The translations under genes were made by a program, and so were the position numbers. This document shows, piece by piece, positions 16,338 through 24,524 of a stretch of 34,717 nucleotides of DNA (within the stretch, counting starts at the first letter, position 1; the number at the start of each line of letters is the position of its first letter). The stretch comes from Corallococcus interemptor (GTDB lineage Bacteria; Myxococcota; Myxococcia; Myxococcales; Myxococcaceae). The notes beneath the pieces were generated by a model. It was not told the origin of the DNA and did not search any database. It saw only the letters and a program-made list of their open reading frames with translations. The stretch is taken from positions 1 through 34,717 of the forward strand of contig NZ_RAWM01000094.1 in NCBI RefSeq assembly GCF_003668875.1, given 5' to 3'.

Positions 16338-17357
16338 CTAGTGGGTGACGGCCGCGCGGGCGCGGGTGAGACGCTGGACCTTCTCCGCGCCCAGGGCTTC
16401 CGGGACGGAGGCCTCCACGGCGACGGGCACGGCCACCGGGGGCCGCGTGGGGGCGAGCGACGCCAGGTGCGCCACGGGGTCCGCGAACAGGTAGGCGTCG
16501 TGCAGCACGCGCTGGAAGCACGCCGAGGCGTCGAAGGCCTCGCGCATCTTCTGCCACGCGCGGATGCGCACCGCGCGGAAGGACACCGGCATGCGGAAGA
16601 CCTCGTCCAGCGAGCGCCCCCACTGCCCATCCGGACGGTAGAGGAACTCGTCCTCCGGCTCGATGTTCCAGTCGCCGGGGAACACCGTGTCCGCGACGAC
16701 GAGCAGGCCGTGCGCCATGGCCAGGAGCGGCAGCGGATCAAACCGGCCCATCAGGTCGCGCGACGCGTAGACGAGCGTCCCGGCCTTCTCCAGCGCCTGC
16801 GTCACTTCCTCGGGCGTGGCGTGCGACGACAGCACGTCCACCGGCCCCAGCTTGCGCAAGAGCTCCAGCGCCTCCGGAGAAGGGCTGGCCCAGTCCGGCA
16901 CCAGCATCCGCCGGAGGTCCAGCCGCGGGCCCGAGGGGCAGCGCGCGGTGTCCACCGGCAGGGGCAGCGTCTGGAGCAGCGGCAGCCGCGACAGCTCCGG
17001 CGACGCGGGCGTCTCCAGATAGGTCAGCCAGCGGAAGCCCTTCGCGTCCGGGCCGGACAGGCTCGCGAGCTTCTGCGCCTCCTCCGTGCTGAACAGCGGC
17101 GCGGGGATGATGCCGACGCTCATGGTGCCGGGCACGCGCGCGGCCTGCTCCGGCGTGAGGTCCTGCGGGCGGAACACGAGCGTCGCGTTCGCGCCCCAGG
17201 CCCGCGCCTCGTCGAGCGCGGGCTCCCACTGGCCGGCCGTCACCGGGAAGAAGCGCACCTGGGCCCACGCCGCCTGGACGGGCACGTGCGGCTCGAAGGC
17301 CGGCTCGCCCACGAAGGCGACGCGCTGGAGGGTGGGGGAGGGCGGATGGATTCTCAT
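16338..17357 (-). CDS. GT-B-like glycosyltransferase-related protein
   Basis: A 339-residue protein. Its start overlaps the stop of the upstream GT4 gene (ATGA), which fixes the start and suggests coupled translation. No strong catalytic motif is visible. The pattern is that of a minimal GT-B fold: an N-terminal half with alternating strands (VAFVGEPAFEP; NATLVFRPQDL; VGIIPAPLF) and a C-terminal half with LPLLAMAHGLLVVAD, PEDEFLY and a closing helix WQKMREAFDASACFQRVL, as at the end of spore-maturation-like GT1 enzymes. It most likely transfers one sugar in O-chain assembly, but it could also be an inactive partner. The donor and acceptor cannot be read from the sequence. Confidence 0.65.
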   Translation of the reverse strand: MRIHPPSPTLQRVAFVGEPAFEPHVPVQAAWAQVRFFPVTAGQWEPALDEARAWGANATLVFRPQDLTPEQAARVPGTMSVGIIPAPLFSTEEAQKLASLSGPDAKGFRWLTYLETPASPELSRLPLLQTLPLPVDTARCPSGPRLDLRRMLVPDWASPSPEALELLRKLGPVDVLSSHATPEEVTQALEKAGTLVYASRDLMGRFDPLPLLAMAHGLLVVADTVFPGDWNIEPEDEFLYRPDGQWGRSLDEVFRMPVSFRAVRIRAWQKMREAFDASACFQRVLHDAYLFADPVAHLASLAPTRPPVAVPVAVEASVPEALGAEKVQRLTRARAAVTH

Positions 17358-18631
17358 GACAGGACTCGCGTGAGCCGCGCGCGCAGCGACTTCTTCAAAT
17401 CGTCCGACACCAGCTTCTGCAGCGCGCGGACGGGGCGGGACTTCTTGAACTGGCGGTAGCGCTCCAGCAACACCTGCTCACCGGGACCCACGTACGGGTG
17501 CAGCGGCGAGCTTCCACCGCGCTCCGCGCGCCAGACGTCATCCAGCCAGTGGCCGTGCATGGAGGACATCGCGGCCAGCGCGGGGCGCAGGTGCGAATTC
17601 GTCCAGCCCTCCGTGTGAAGCGCCTCCAGCCCGGTGGCCACCTGGCGCGTGCTGGACTCCCAGTCCGTGAACGCCTTCGCGGTGGCGAGCGCGTTCGCGC
17701 GCAGGTGCGCGAGGTACGCGGGCTGCGTGCTCAGCAGGCGCAGGAACTGGACGATCTGCCGGTGGTTGTACGGCTCCACCATCAGCGAGTTCTGCCCGTG
17801 CACCATGTACTCGTCGGTGCCGGTGACCGTGTACGTGATGGCGGTGCCGCCCTGGGAGAACATCTCCAGCGGCGGGCCGAACATGCCCTCCACCCGGGAC
17901 AGCTTCAGCAGCACGTCGTACTGGCCGTAGACCTGGTGCACCTGGTTGATGGGGATGCGCTCGTGCACCTGCACCGGCTGCCCGCCCACGGTGGGCTTCT
18001 GCCCGCCGGAGGACGACGCCAGCCACCCCGTCTCGAACTGGACGCCTTCCTTCGCGGCCAGCTCCAGCACCTCGAAGGTCTCCGGCACGCCCTTGAAGCC
18101 CACGCCCCACGGGCCCTCCACCAGCACGCGCAGCTTGCCGTCGCGCTTCGGCGGCGCCTGCACGCAGGGGAAGTGCTCCCGCGACAGGCCGTTCTGCACG
18201 TACAGCGTGCGCCCTTCGGGCTGCAGCGTCTGGATGAACTCCACCAGCCACTTCGCCTCGGTGACGAACAGCAGCGGCAGCGAGTACGTCTGACGGTTGA
18301 GCAGCTTGTAGTGGCGCTCCGCGTGGAAGCGCGACTCCAGGCTCTGGTTCAGGTAGCCGTAGACCCGGGCGTTGACGCGCCACAGGTCGTAGAAGGTGAT
18401 CCACCAGGTGGCCAGCGCGAAGTCGAAGGACTCGCCCTCGGCCTCCGCCACGGAGCGGCGCGGCAGGTCCGCGAGCCGCGGGTGCCACAGCGGATACGTC
18501 AGCTTGACGGGGCCCGGGGTGATGAGGACCGCCTCATGGCCAAGGTCCTGCAGCCGAGAGGCGTACTCCAGGATGACGTTGGACCCACCGGAGATATTGG
18601 CGATGTCCCCAACGAGGAACCCGATCTTCAT
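17354..18631 (-). CDS. glycosyltransferase family 4 protein
   Basis: A 425-residue GT-B enzyme. The N-terminus MKIGFLVGDIANISGGSNV is the usual acceptor-side first strand with a glycine loop. The C-terminal half has the nucleotide-sugar signature VEGMFGPPLEMFSQGG (an E-x7-E variant), followed by NSLMVEPYNHRQI. No signal peptide or membrane helix is seen; it should act on the cytoplasmic face on lipid-linked intermediates. It heads the - strand set with the short GT-B-like gene (4-nt overlap) and the HAD-like gene. A possible promoter lies about 120-150 bp upstream. Donor sugar unknown; dTDP-rhamnose is a candidate only because rml genes are close. Confidence 0.88.
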   Translation of the reverse strand: MKIGFLVGDIANISGGSNVILEYASRLQDLGHEAVLITPGPVKLTYPLWHPRLADLPRRSVAEAEGESFDFALATWWITFYDLWRVNARVYGYLNQSLESRFHAERHYKLLNRQTYSLPLLFVTEAKWLVEFIQTLQPEGRTLYVQNGLSREHFPCVQAPPKRDGKLRVLVEGPWGVGFKGVPETFEVLELAAKEGVQFETGWLASSSGGQKPTVGGQPVQVHERIPINQVHQVYGQYDVLLKLSRVEGMFGPPLEMFSQGGTAITYTVTGTDEYMVHGQNSLMVEPYNHRQIVQFLRLLSTQPAYLAHLRANALATAKAFTDWESSTRQVATGLEALHTEGWTNSHLRPALAAMSSMHGHWLDDVWRAERGGSSPLHPYVGPGEQVLLERYRQFKKSRPVRALQKLVSDDLKKSLRARLTRVLS

Positions 18632-18749
18632 GCCTTGGCAACTCGCGTCGTGGGCTGGATGCGGCCCGGAGGAAACGATTCGCCGCCGCCGTTGATTCTC
18701 CCCGTGGCATCCCCCTCAGGATTTAGCGAGGCAGGCGAAGCGAAGGGCC

Positions 18750-18779
18750 GATGTAGCGCGGAGCCGGTTCCTGCGTCAA
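18750..18779 (-). promoter_or_regulatory. candidate promoter for the GT4 / GT-B / HAD set
   Basis: On the - strand, TTGACG (18779-18774), an 18-bp spacer, then TACATC (18755-18750). The start would be near 18743, giving a leader of about 110 nt before the ATG at 18631. The 190-bp gap (18632-18821) holds no open frame with coding character. Confidence 0.4.
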
Positions 18780-18821
18780 CGTCCGGCCGGGCCGCCGTCC
18801 GTCGAGCAGGCGGCCATCCGC

Positions 18822-19277
18822 TCAGCGCGAGGATGGGCCCGGCGGATCCTTCTCCAGCTGCTTCAATCGCGCATCCAGCTCACGCCGCCACAGGGCCTGG
18901 GTGCGGGCGTGTTCGCGCTGGTTCTCGATGACGACGGTGAGCGCGTCCAGGATGGCTTCGTTGAAGTGCACCTGGCGGCGCAGCACCTCGTTGATGAACG
19001 GCTGGAACGCGCCGCGGAACGTCCGCTTGGCGAACACCAGCACCGGTCCGACGAGAGGGCGATGCGACGTCGCGGGCTCCACGTAGCGCACGTCCGCCTT
19101 GGCGCGCGCCTCCAGGAGCAGCGCCGGCCACTGGCCCGCGACCGGGGCGCGCAGGGACGCGGCGAGCGTACGGCGCAGCTGGTCGCGAGCGGCGGCGGAC
19201 GGCTCGGGGAGCCGCTCGGTGGCGGCGGCCACGGCCTGGGCGGTGGGCTCGGCCGTGAGCAGGTCAGCGGCGTGCAT
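18822..19277 (-). CDS. small stand-alone protein with the FN module shared with the tandem GT2 enzyme
   Basis: A 151-residue protein whose start overlaps the end of the upstream GT4-type gene by 14 nt. Residues 71-116 align without gaps to residues 78-123 of the 843-residue glycosyltransferase: SHR, then nine residues, AKR, F, and the core P93-F-I-N-E-V-L-R-R-Q-V-H-F-N106. Before it lies an Ala-rich helical stretch and after it a charged helix (REHARTQALWRRELDARLKQLEK), possibly coiled coil. There is no signal peptide or catalytic motif. Similar segments occur, as I recall, in front of methyltransferase or glycosyltransferase domains in polysaccharide clusters. A role as an adaptor that holds assembly enzymes together is inference. 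Confidence 0.75.
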   Translation of the reverse strand: MHAADLLTAEPTAQAVAAATERLPEPSAAARDQLRRTLAASLRAPVAGQWPALLLEARAKADVRYVEPATSHRPLVGPVLVFAKRTFRGAFQPFINEVLRRQVHFNEAILDALTVVIENQREHARTQALWRRELDARLKQLEKDPPGPSSR

Positions 19278-20913
19278 GGCGGGCTCCTCGTTTCGATGAC
19301 AGGCCCTGGACCAGGGTGTTGGCCACCGCGTCCAGGTCCGAACGGTCCAGCTCCAGGAGCTGCGCCCCCAGGTGGTGCCGCGCCGCTTCCGTCGCCGCCT
19401 CGTCGGTCACGGTGGCCGCGTCGCGCACGCCCCAGCCCCGGCGGCCCACGGCCCCCAAGAGCGCCTGCGACACGCCGGAGTCCGTGCCCAGCAGCACCAC
19501 CTTCCCCGACGAGGCCCGGACCGCCGTTTCCAGGGACGATGAACCGGGCAGCGGCTCCGGCGCCGGGCCGACCGGCTGGTCTGGAGTGAAATGCCAGACA
19601 GAGGCGCCCTCGCTCGTCCGTGGGCCGAGCGAGAGGACAGGCTCCTCGCCGCGCCCCCGGAGGGCGAGGATGCGGGAGTCGGGGAGGCGGCGATGCAGCT
19701 CGCGCGCGAGCCGCGACATGGGCGCGTCCGGCCGGGAGGTGAAGCCGGGGCACACGAGCTCGATGGCGGGCGCCTCGGATGGGGTGGGGGTGGCGGCCGG
19801 GCCTGCGTCGCGGGCTCCCAGCCAGCGCAGGAGCGTGTTGCGCACCTGGGTGGCCACGGCCTGCTGGGACAGCGCGGCCACGCGGGCGCGCTGCGCGGCC
19901 AGGACCTGCTGGCGCAGCGTGGAGTCGCGCTCCAGCACCGCGAGCAGCTGGGCCACGTCCATGGGCTCGCGCGAGAAGGTGGTGAGGCCCGCGCCACCCA
20001 TCGTCTCCGGGACGGCCGCGGCGCCGTACGCGACGACGGGGACGTCCCGGTACATGGCCTCCAGCAGCGGCACGCCGAAGCCCTCGTGCCGGCTCATGGA
20101 CAGGTACGCGGTGGCGGACGCGAAGCAGGCGGACAGCTGCGCGGCGTTGACGCGGCCCAGGAACTGGATGCGCTCCGGGCCGAGCAGGTCCTTGAGGCCG
20201 TGCAGGAAGCTGCCGTAGGGCCCGTCGCGGTGGATGTTGCCGGCGATGAGCAGGCGGCTCTTGGGCTGATACAGCCGCTGGTACGCGGTGAAGACGCGCA
20301 GCACGTCGTCCACGTACTTGCTGGGCACCGCGCGGCCCACGAAGAGGATGTTGGAGCAGCCGTCGTCCAGCTCCGCCATCAGCGAGGGGTCCGGCGGCGT
20401 GTCGAACGCGTTCCAGTCGATGGCGAAGGGCAGCACGTCCACGCGCGGGTAGCCCGCGGCGGCCAGCTCCTCCGCGCTGAAGCGCGAATAGGCGAAGGCG
20501 CCGTCCACGTGCGGGCGCAGCGCGAGCAGCTCCACGCGGGCGGTGTCGCACGACAGCGCGGCGCCCCGGTCGTAGCCCTCGAAGAGCCGGGCGGGGGTGA
20601 TGTTGTGGTAGACGAGCAGCTTGCGGCCGCGCGACCGGGCGATGAGCGGCACCTGCCTCGATTCGAAGCTGTGGTGCACGAGCAGCACGGAGTCGCGGGT
20701 GGCCTCGCGCGGGTAGCTCTTCGCGGGGCGCACCTGGTCGCGACAGGCGTCGTCCCAGCTGTCCGCGTAGATTTCGGAGGTGTGGCCCCAGGAGCGCAGC
20801 AGGCTCTGGAGGTAGCGCACCTGGTTGCCAATCGCGTCACCCCAGGCCAGGCGGGTGACCAGCTGGTGGATGTGCAAGGGTCCGCCCGGGCCATGAGGAG
20901 GTCGCGGTGACAC
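19264..20913 (-). CDS. glycosyltransferase family 4 protein with C-terminal extension
   Basis: A 549-residue protein starting at GTG 20913, with AAGGG 8-12 nt upstream. Residues 1-370 form a GT-B enzyme: the acceptor half opens with HIHQLVTRLAWGDAIGNQV, and the donor half has NILFVGRAVPSKYVDDVL, then SRHEGFGVPLLEAMYRDVPVVAYG, the classic E-x7-E retaining-transferase signature. After a Pro-rich linker (about 378-388) comes an extra domain (about 389-549) starting IELVCPGFTSRPDAPMSRL, with several short strands, which resembles another acceptor-side Rossmann half. I do not recognise it. The gene is divergent from rmlB and its stop overlaps the start of the 151-residue gene. Probably an O-chain mannosyl- or rhamnosyl-type transferase. 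Confidence 0.87.
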   Translation of the reverse strand: MSPRPPHGPGGPLHIHQLVTRLAWGDAIGNQVRYLQSLLRSWGHTSEIYADSWDDACRDQVRPAKSYPREATRDSVLLVHHSFESRQVPLIARSRGRKLLVYHNITPARLFEGYDRGAALSCDTARVELLALRPHVDGAFAYSRFSAEELAAAGYPRVDVLPFAIDWNAFDTPPDPSLMAELDDGCSNILFVGRAVPSKYVDDVLRVFTAYQRLYQPKSRLLIAGNIHRDGPYGSFLHGLKDLLGPERIQFLGRVNAAQLSACFASATAYLSMSRHEGFGVPLLEAMYRDVPVVAYGAAAVPETMGGAGLTTFSREPMDVAQLLAVLERDSTLRQQVLAAQRARVAALSQQAVATQVRNTLLRWLGARDAGPAATPTPSEAPAIELVCPGFTSRPDAPMSRLARELHRRLPDSRILALRGRGEEPVLSLGPRTSEGASVWHFTPDQPVGPAPEPLPGSSSLETAVRASSGKVVLLGTDSGVSQALLGAVGRRGWGVRDAATVTDEAATEAARHHLGAQLLELDRSDLDAVANTLVQGLSSKRGARHARR

Positions 20914-20922
20914 GCGCGCGTT

Positions 20923-20955
20923 CCCTTACAACCGTCCAGCCCGCCCTTACAAGGG
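20923..20955. promoter_or_regulatory. paired CCCTTACAA repeats in the rmlB/GT4 intergenic region
   Basis: CCCTTACAA occurs at 20923-20931 and 20944-20952, exactly 21 bp apart (two helix turns). The second copy extends to the dyad CCCTTACAAGGG (20944-20955). The first copy also provides the ribosome binding site of the - strand gene. A regulator site is possible but unproven. Confidence 0.35.
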
Positions 20956-20968
20956 TGCCGGACGCGCC

Positions 20969-20997
20969 TTGACGGAGAGGCGGGCGCACAGTAGCCA
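20969..20997 (+). promoter_or_regulatory. candidate promoter of the rmlBDAC operon
   Basis: TTGACG (20969-20974), a 17-bp spacer, then TAGCCA (20992-20997). Transcription would start near 21004, giving a leader of about 25 nt that contains GAGG (21017-21020), 8 nt before the rmlB ATG. Confidence 0.55.
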
Positions 20998-21028
20998 GGG
21001 CGGCCCACGCGTCCCCGAGGTTGGGTCC

Positions 21029-22051
21029 ATGTCAACGAACGTCCTGGTCACGGGAGGGTGCGGCTTCATCGGGTCCAACCTGGTCCGCTACCTGCTCCGC
21101 GAGCGGCCGGACTGGAAGGTCGTCAACCTGGACCGGCTCACCTACGCCGGCAACCTGGAGAACCTCGCCGGTCTGGAGGATGAGTCCCGCCACGTCTTCG
21201 TGCACGGGGACATCAGCGACCGGGCCTGCGTGGACCGGGTGCTCCGCGAGCACGCCATCGACGCCGTCCTCCACCTGGCCGCGGAGAGCCACGTGGACCG
21301 ATCCATCGAAGGGCCGGCTGTCTTCGTCACCACCAACGTCCTGGGCACGCAGCACCTGCTGGAGGCCTGCCGCGCGCACGGCGTGCGCCGCTTCGTGCAG
21401 TGCTCCACCGACGAGGTGTACGGCTCGCTGGGGCCGTCCGGGGCCTTCACGGAGACGTCGCCGCTCCAGCCCTCCAGCCCCTATTCGGCGTCCAAGACGG
21501 GCGCGGACCTGCTGGCGCTGGCGTACCACCACACGTACGGCCTGGACGTGGTGGTGACCCGCTGCTCGAACAACTACGGGCGCTATCAGTTCCCGGAGAA
21601 GCTCATCCCGAGGATGGTGGTGAACGCGCTCCGCGACCAGCGGCTGCCCGTCTACGGCGACGGCCAGCACGTGCGCGACTGGCTGCACGTGGAAGACCAC
21701 TGCCAGGGATTGCTCCTGGCGCTGGAGCGGGGCCGCGCGGGGCAGGTCTACAACCTGGGCGGCGGCGCGGAGCGCAAGAACCTGGACCTGGTGAAGGGCA
21801 TCCTCGCGGCGCTGGGCAAGCCGGAGTCGCTGATTGAATTCGTCACGGACCGGCCAGGCCATGACCGCCGCTACGCCATCGACGCGGCGAAGAGCCGGCG
21901 CGAGCTGGGGTGGGCGCCCACGCATTCCTTTGAAGAAGGGCTGGCGGACACGGTGCGCTGGTACGTGGAGCACCCGGTGTGGTGGGAGCGCGTGCTGAGC
22001 GGGGCGTACCGGAGCACGGTGACGCTGGCGCGCCGGGGGCACGGGGCATGA
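21029..22051 (+). CDS. rmlB: dTDP-glucose 4,6-dehydratase
   Basis: A 340-residue short-chain dehydrogenase-type enzyme that turns dTDP-D-glucose into dTDP-4-keto-6-deoxyglucose. The NAD site GGCGFIG spans 9-15, the catalytic T127-D128-E129 lies in STDEVYG, and Y152/K156 in YSASK; TRCSNNYGRYQFPEKL and DWLHVEDHC are RmlB signatures. The open frame extends upstream to a TTG at 20969, but that codon is part of the promoter and the NAD fold begins at the ATG 21029, which has GAGG 8 nt ahead. It is first in rmlB-rmlD-rmlA-rmlC; the stop overlaps the rmlD start (ATGA). Confidence 0.96.
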   Translation: MSTNVLVTGGCGFIGSNLVRYLLRERPDWKVVNLDRLTYAGNLENLAGLEDESRHVFVHGDISDRACVDRVLREHAIDAVLHLAAESHVDRSIEGPAVFVTTNVLGTQHLLEACRAHGVRRFVQCSTDEVYGSLGPSGAFTETSPLQPSSPYSASKTGADLLALAYHHTYGLDVVVTRCSNNYGRYQFPEKLIPRMVVNALRDQRLPVYGDGQHVRDWLHVEDHCQGLLLALERGRAGQVYNLGGGAERKNLDLVKGILAALGKPESLIEFVTDRPGHDRRYAIDAAKSRRELGWAPTHSFEEGLADTVRWYVEHPVWWERVLSGAYRSTVTLARRGHGA

Positions 22052-22962
22052 GCCGCTTCGTCGTCACGGGAGCCAACGGGCTGGTGGGCCGCCGGGCGTG
22101 CGCGCTGCTGGCGGCGCGGGGCCACACCGTCGTGGGGCTGGGCAAGGGCGTGCGCCGCGCGGCGGGGGCGTTCGACTACGAGACGCTGGACCTCACGCAC
22201 GAGGCGGAAGTGGCGCCCGCGCTGGGCCGGCTGTCGCCGGAGGTCGTCCTGCACTGCGCGTCCATGACGGAGGTGGACGCCTGCGAGAAGGCGCCCGACG
22301 CCGCGTACGCCGCGAACGTCACCGCCACGGCGGCGGTGGCGCGCTGGACGCGCGAGGCCGGCGCGCACCTGGTGCACGTGTCCACCGACTACGTCTTCGA
22401 CGGGGACTCAGGGCCCTATGCCGAGGACGCGGTGCCGAACCCTCGCGGCGTCTACGCGATGACGAAGCACATGGGCGAACAGGCCGCGCGCGTGCTCGCA
22501 CCTGGATGCGCCATCGCGCGCACGGCGGTGGTGTACGGCTGGCCTCCGGTGGAGGGCCGGCTCAACTTCGGCGCGTGGCTGGTGAAGACGCTGTCGGCGG
22601 GGCAGCCGGTGAAGCTCTTCGAGGACCAGGTGGTGTCCCCGAGCTTCGCGGACAACGTGGCCGCGATGCTGGTGGAGCTGGGCGAGCGGCGGCTGGGCGG
22701 GACGTGGAACACCTGCGGCGGCACGGTGCTGGACCGCGTGGCCTTTGGCCGCGCGCTGTGTGAGGTGTTCGGCTTCGACGCGGGGCTGGTGGTGCCCACG
22801 CGGATGGCGGACCTGAAGCTGTCGGCGCCCCGGCCGCTGAAGAGCGGGCTTCTGACGGACAAGGCGCGGGAGCAGCTGTCGGAGAAGCCGCTGGCGCTGA
22901 CGGAGTCGCTGAAGCGCTTCCACGCGAGCTGGCTCGCGGCCCGGGCCGGGGAGGCGGGATGA
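22048..22962 (+). CDS. rmlD: dTDP-4-dehydrorhamnose reductase
   Basis: A 304-residue extended short-chain dehydrogenase that reduces dTDP-4-keto-L-rhamnose to dTDP-L-rhamnose, the last step of the pathway. The nucleotide-binding loop is GANGLVG (8-14), [16 protein letters not shown] is diagnostic for RmlD, and the catalytic pair is Y136/K140 in YAMTK. The start is the ATG in the ATGA overlap with rmlB; an upstream in-frame start at 21979 would lie deep in rmlB. In sequence it is more divergent from textbook RmlD than its neighbours are (GLVGRR in place of GQLG), so a related sugar-nucleotide reductase is possible, but position within rmlB-A-C makes RmlD most likely. Confidence 0.85.
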   Translation: MSRFVVTGANGLVGRRACALLAARGHTVVGLGKGVRRAAGAFDYETLDLTHEAEVAPALGRLSPEVVLHCASMTEVDACEKAPDAAYAANVTATAAVARWTREAGAHLVHVSTDYVFDGDSGPYAEDAVPNPRGVYAMTKHMGEQAARVLAPGCAIARTAVVYGWPPVEGRLNFGAWLVKTLSAGQPVKLFEDQVVSPSFADNVAAMLVELGERRLGGTWNTCGGTVLDRVAFGRALCEVFGFDAGLVVPTRMADLKLSAPRPLKSGLLTDKAREQLSEKPLALTESLKRFHASWLAARAGEAG

Positions 22963-23840
22963 AGGGAATCATCCTCGCGGGAGGCTCGGGGACGCGCCTG
23001 TATCCGCTGACGCTCGTGGTGAGCAAGCAGCTGCTCCCCGTCTACGACAAGCCGATGATCTACTACCCGCTCACCACGCTGATGCTGGCGGGGATCCGCG
23101 AGGTGTTGATCATCTCCACGCCGCAGGACCTGCCGCGCTTCCGCGACCTGCTGGGCGACGGCGAGAAGTGGGGCATGTCCTTCCAGTACGCGGAGCAGCC
23201 CCGGCCGGAAGGGCTGGCGCAGGCGTTCGTCATCGGCCGGGACTTCGTGGGAAGCGAATCGGTGTCCCTCATCCTGGGGGACAACATCTTCTACGGGGAT
23301 GGCCTGAGCGAGCTGGTGCGCCGGGCGGTGCGGCGCGCGTCCGGGGCCACGGTGTTCGGCTACCAGGTGAAGGATCCGCAGCGCTACGGCGTGGTGGAGC
23401 TGGCGCCGGGCAACCGGGCCATCAGCATCGAGGAGAAGCCCGCGAGGCCTCGCTCCAACTACGCCGTCACCGGGTTGTACTTCTACGACAACCAGGTGCT
23501 GGACATCGCGGCGGGGCTGAAGCCCAGCAAGCGCGGCGAGCTGGAGATCACCGACGTCAACGCGGAGTACATGCGGCGCGACCAGCTCACGGTGGAGCTG
23601 ATGGGGCGCGGCTACGCGTGGCTGGACACCGGGACGCACGAGTCGCTGATGCAGGCGTCGTCGTTCATCGAGATCATCGAGCGCCGCCAGGGGCTGAAGA
23701 TCGCCTGCCCGGAGGAGATCGCCTTCCGCATGGGCTACATCGACGAGGCGCGGCTGGAGGCGCTCGCGGAGCCCATGTTGAAGAACGACTACGGCCAGTA
23801 CCTCAAGTCGCTCCTGGGCCACCGGGGGATGGCGCCATGA
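22959..23840 (+). CDS. rmlA: glucose-1-phosphate thymidylyltransferase
   Basis: A 293-residue nucleotidyltransferase making dTDP-glucose from dTTP and glucose 1-phosphate, the first step of dTDP-rhamnose synthesis and the usual point of feedback control by dTDP-rhamnose. The N-terminal signature GGSGTRL (8-14) and the [17 protein letters not shown] stretch are complete; [15 protein letters not shown]-like [16 protein letters not shown] and GELEITDVN follow in the expected order. The length is typical of the short RmlA class. It overlaps rmlD and rmlC by 4 nt on each side (ATGA). Confidence 0.97.
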   Translation: MKGIILAGGSGTRLYPLTLVVSKQLLPVYDKPMIYYPLTTLMLAGIREVLIISTPQDLPRFRDLLGDGEKWGMSFQYAEQPRPEGLAQAFVIGRDFVGSESVSLILGDNIFYGDGLSELVRRAVRRASGATVFGYQVKDPQRYGVVELAPGNRAISIEEKPARPRSNYAVTGLYFYDNQVLDIAAGLKPSKRGELEITDVNAEYMRRDQLTVELMGRGYAWLDTGTHESLMQASSFIEIIERRQGLKIACPEEIAFRMGYIDEARLEALAEPMLKNDYGQYLKSLLGHRGMAP

Positions 23841-24382
23841 AGGTCCAGACGACGGAGCTCCCCGGCGTCCTCCTGCTGGAGCCGCGCGTGTTCGGGGACT
23901 CGCGGGGCTTCTTCGTGGAGACGTTCCACGCCCAGCGCTACCTGGACGCGGGCATCCCCGGCCCCTTCGTGCAGGACAACCTGTCGCGGTCCGTGAAGGG
24001 CACGCTGCGAGGCCTGCACTTCCAGGAGCCGAACGGGCAGGGGAAGCTGGTGCAGGTGCTGGCGGGCGCGGTCTGGGACGTGGTGGTGGACGTGCGCAAG
24101 GGGTCGCCCACGTTCGGCCGGTGGATGGGGGCGGAGCTGTCATCCGGCAACAAGTGGCAGCTGTGGATCCCCCCGGGCTTCGCGCACGGGTTCTGCGTGC
24201 TGAGCGACTCGGCGGACTTCTTCTACAAGTGCACCGAGCAGTACGCCCCGGAGTCCGAGCGGAGCGTGGCCTGGGATGATCCGGACCTGGCCATCCCGTG
24301 GCCGGTGAAGGAACCCCTGCTTTCGGCGAAGGATCAGCGCGCGCCCCGGCTGAAGGACGCGGCAGTGTTGCCCATCTATTGA
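23837..24382 (+). CDS. rmlC: dTDP-4-dehydrorhamnose 3,5-epimerase
   Basis: A 181-residue cupin that epimerises C3 and C5 of dTDP-4-keto-6-deoxyglucose. Catalytic H61 lies in LRGLHFQ, K70 in QGKLVQV, and the acid Y130 in [23 protein letters not shown] and [10 protein letters not shown] are family signatures. The ATG 23837 lies in the ATGA overlap with rmlA. This is the end of the rml operon. The following 142 bp carry no clear terminator before the yihY-type gene. Confidence 0.97.
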   Translation: MKVQTTELPGVLLLEPRVFGDSRGFFVETFHAQRYLDAGIPGPFVQDNLSRSVKGTLRGLHFQEPNGQGKLVQVLAGAVWDVVVDVRKGSPTFGRWMGAELSSGNKWQLWIPPGFAHGFCVLSDSADFFYKCTEQYAPESERSVAWDDPDLAIPWPVKEPLLSAKDQRAPRLKDAAVLPIY

Positions 24383-24503
24383 TTCGGGCGGCCGGGCAGG
24401 CGTGACGCGGGGGCTTGCGGCTTGAGACGACCTGCGCGGTAAGCAGCCAGGGGAGCAGGCGGGGCTTTTGGGGTGGAAGCCAGCCGGGGGATGGAATGCC
24501 CAA

Positions 24504-24521
24504 TCTCCTCCGAGGAGGAGA
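24504..24521 (+). promoter_or_regulatory. hairpin that masks the ribosome binding site of the BrkB-family gene
   Basis: TCTCCTC (24504-24510) pairs perfectly with GAGGAGA (24515-24521) around the tetraloop CGAG. The right arm is the Shine-Dalgarno sequence (GGAGG) of the ATG at 24525, so ribosome access would need the stem to open. Confidence 0.55.
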
Positions 24522-24524
24522 CGC

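Noticed and set aside
14184-17459. A 1091-codon open frame on the + strand
   Set aside because: It is antisense to the HAD-like and glycosyltransferase genes. Its product is rich in His, Val, Arg and Gln with no domains, as expected from the complement of GC-rich coding DNA.
18632-18821. Possible small gene between the two - strand glycosyltransferase blocks
   Set aside because: No frame with a start site and coding bias; only a promoter candidate is seen.
20969-21028. Upstream TTG start for rmlB
   Set aside because: The codon is part of the likely -35 box, and the extra residues do not match RmlB; ATG 21029 has a ribosome binding site.
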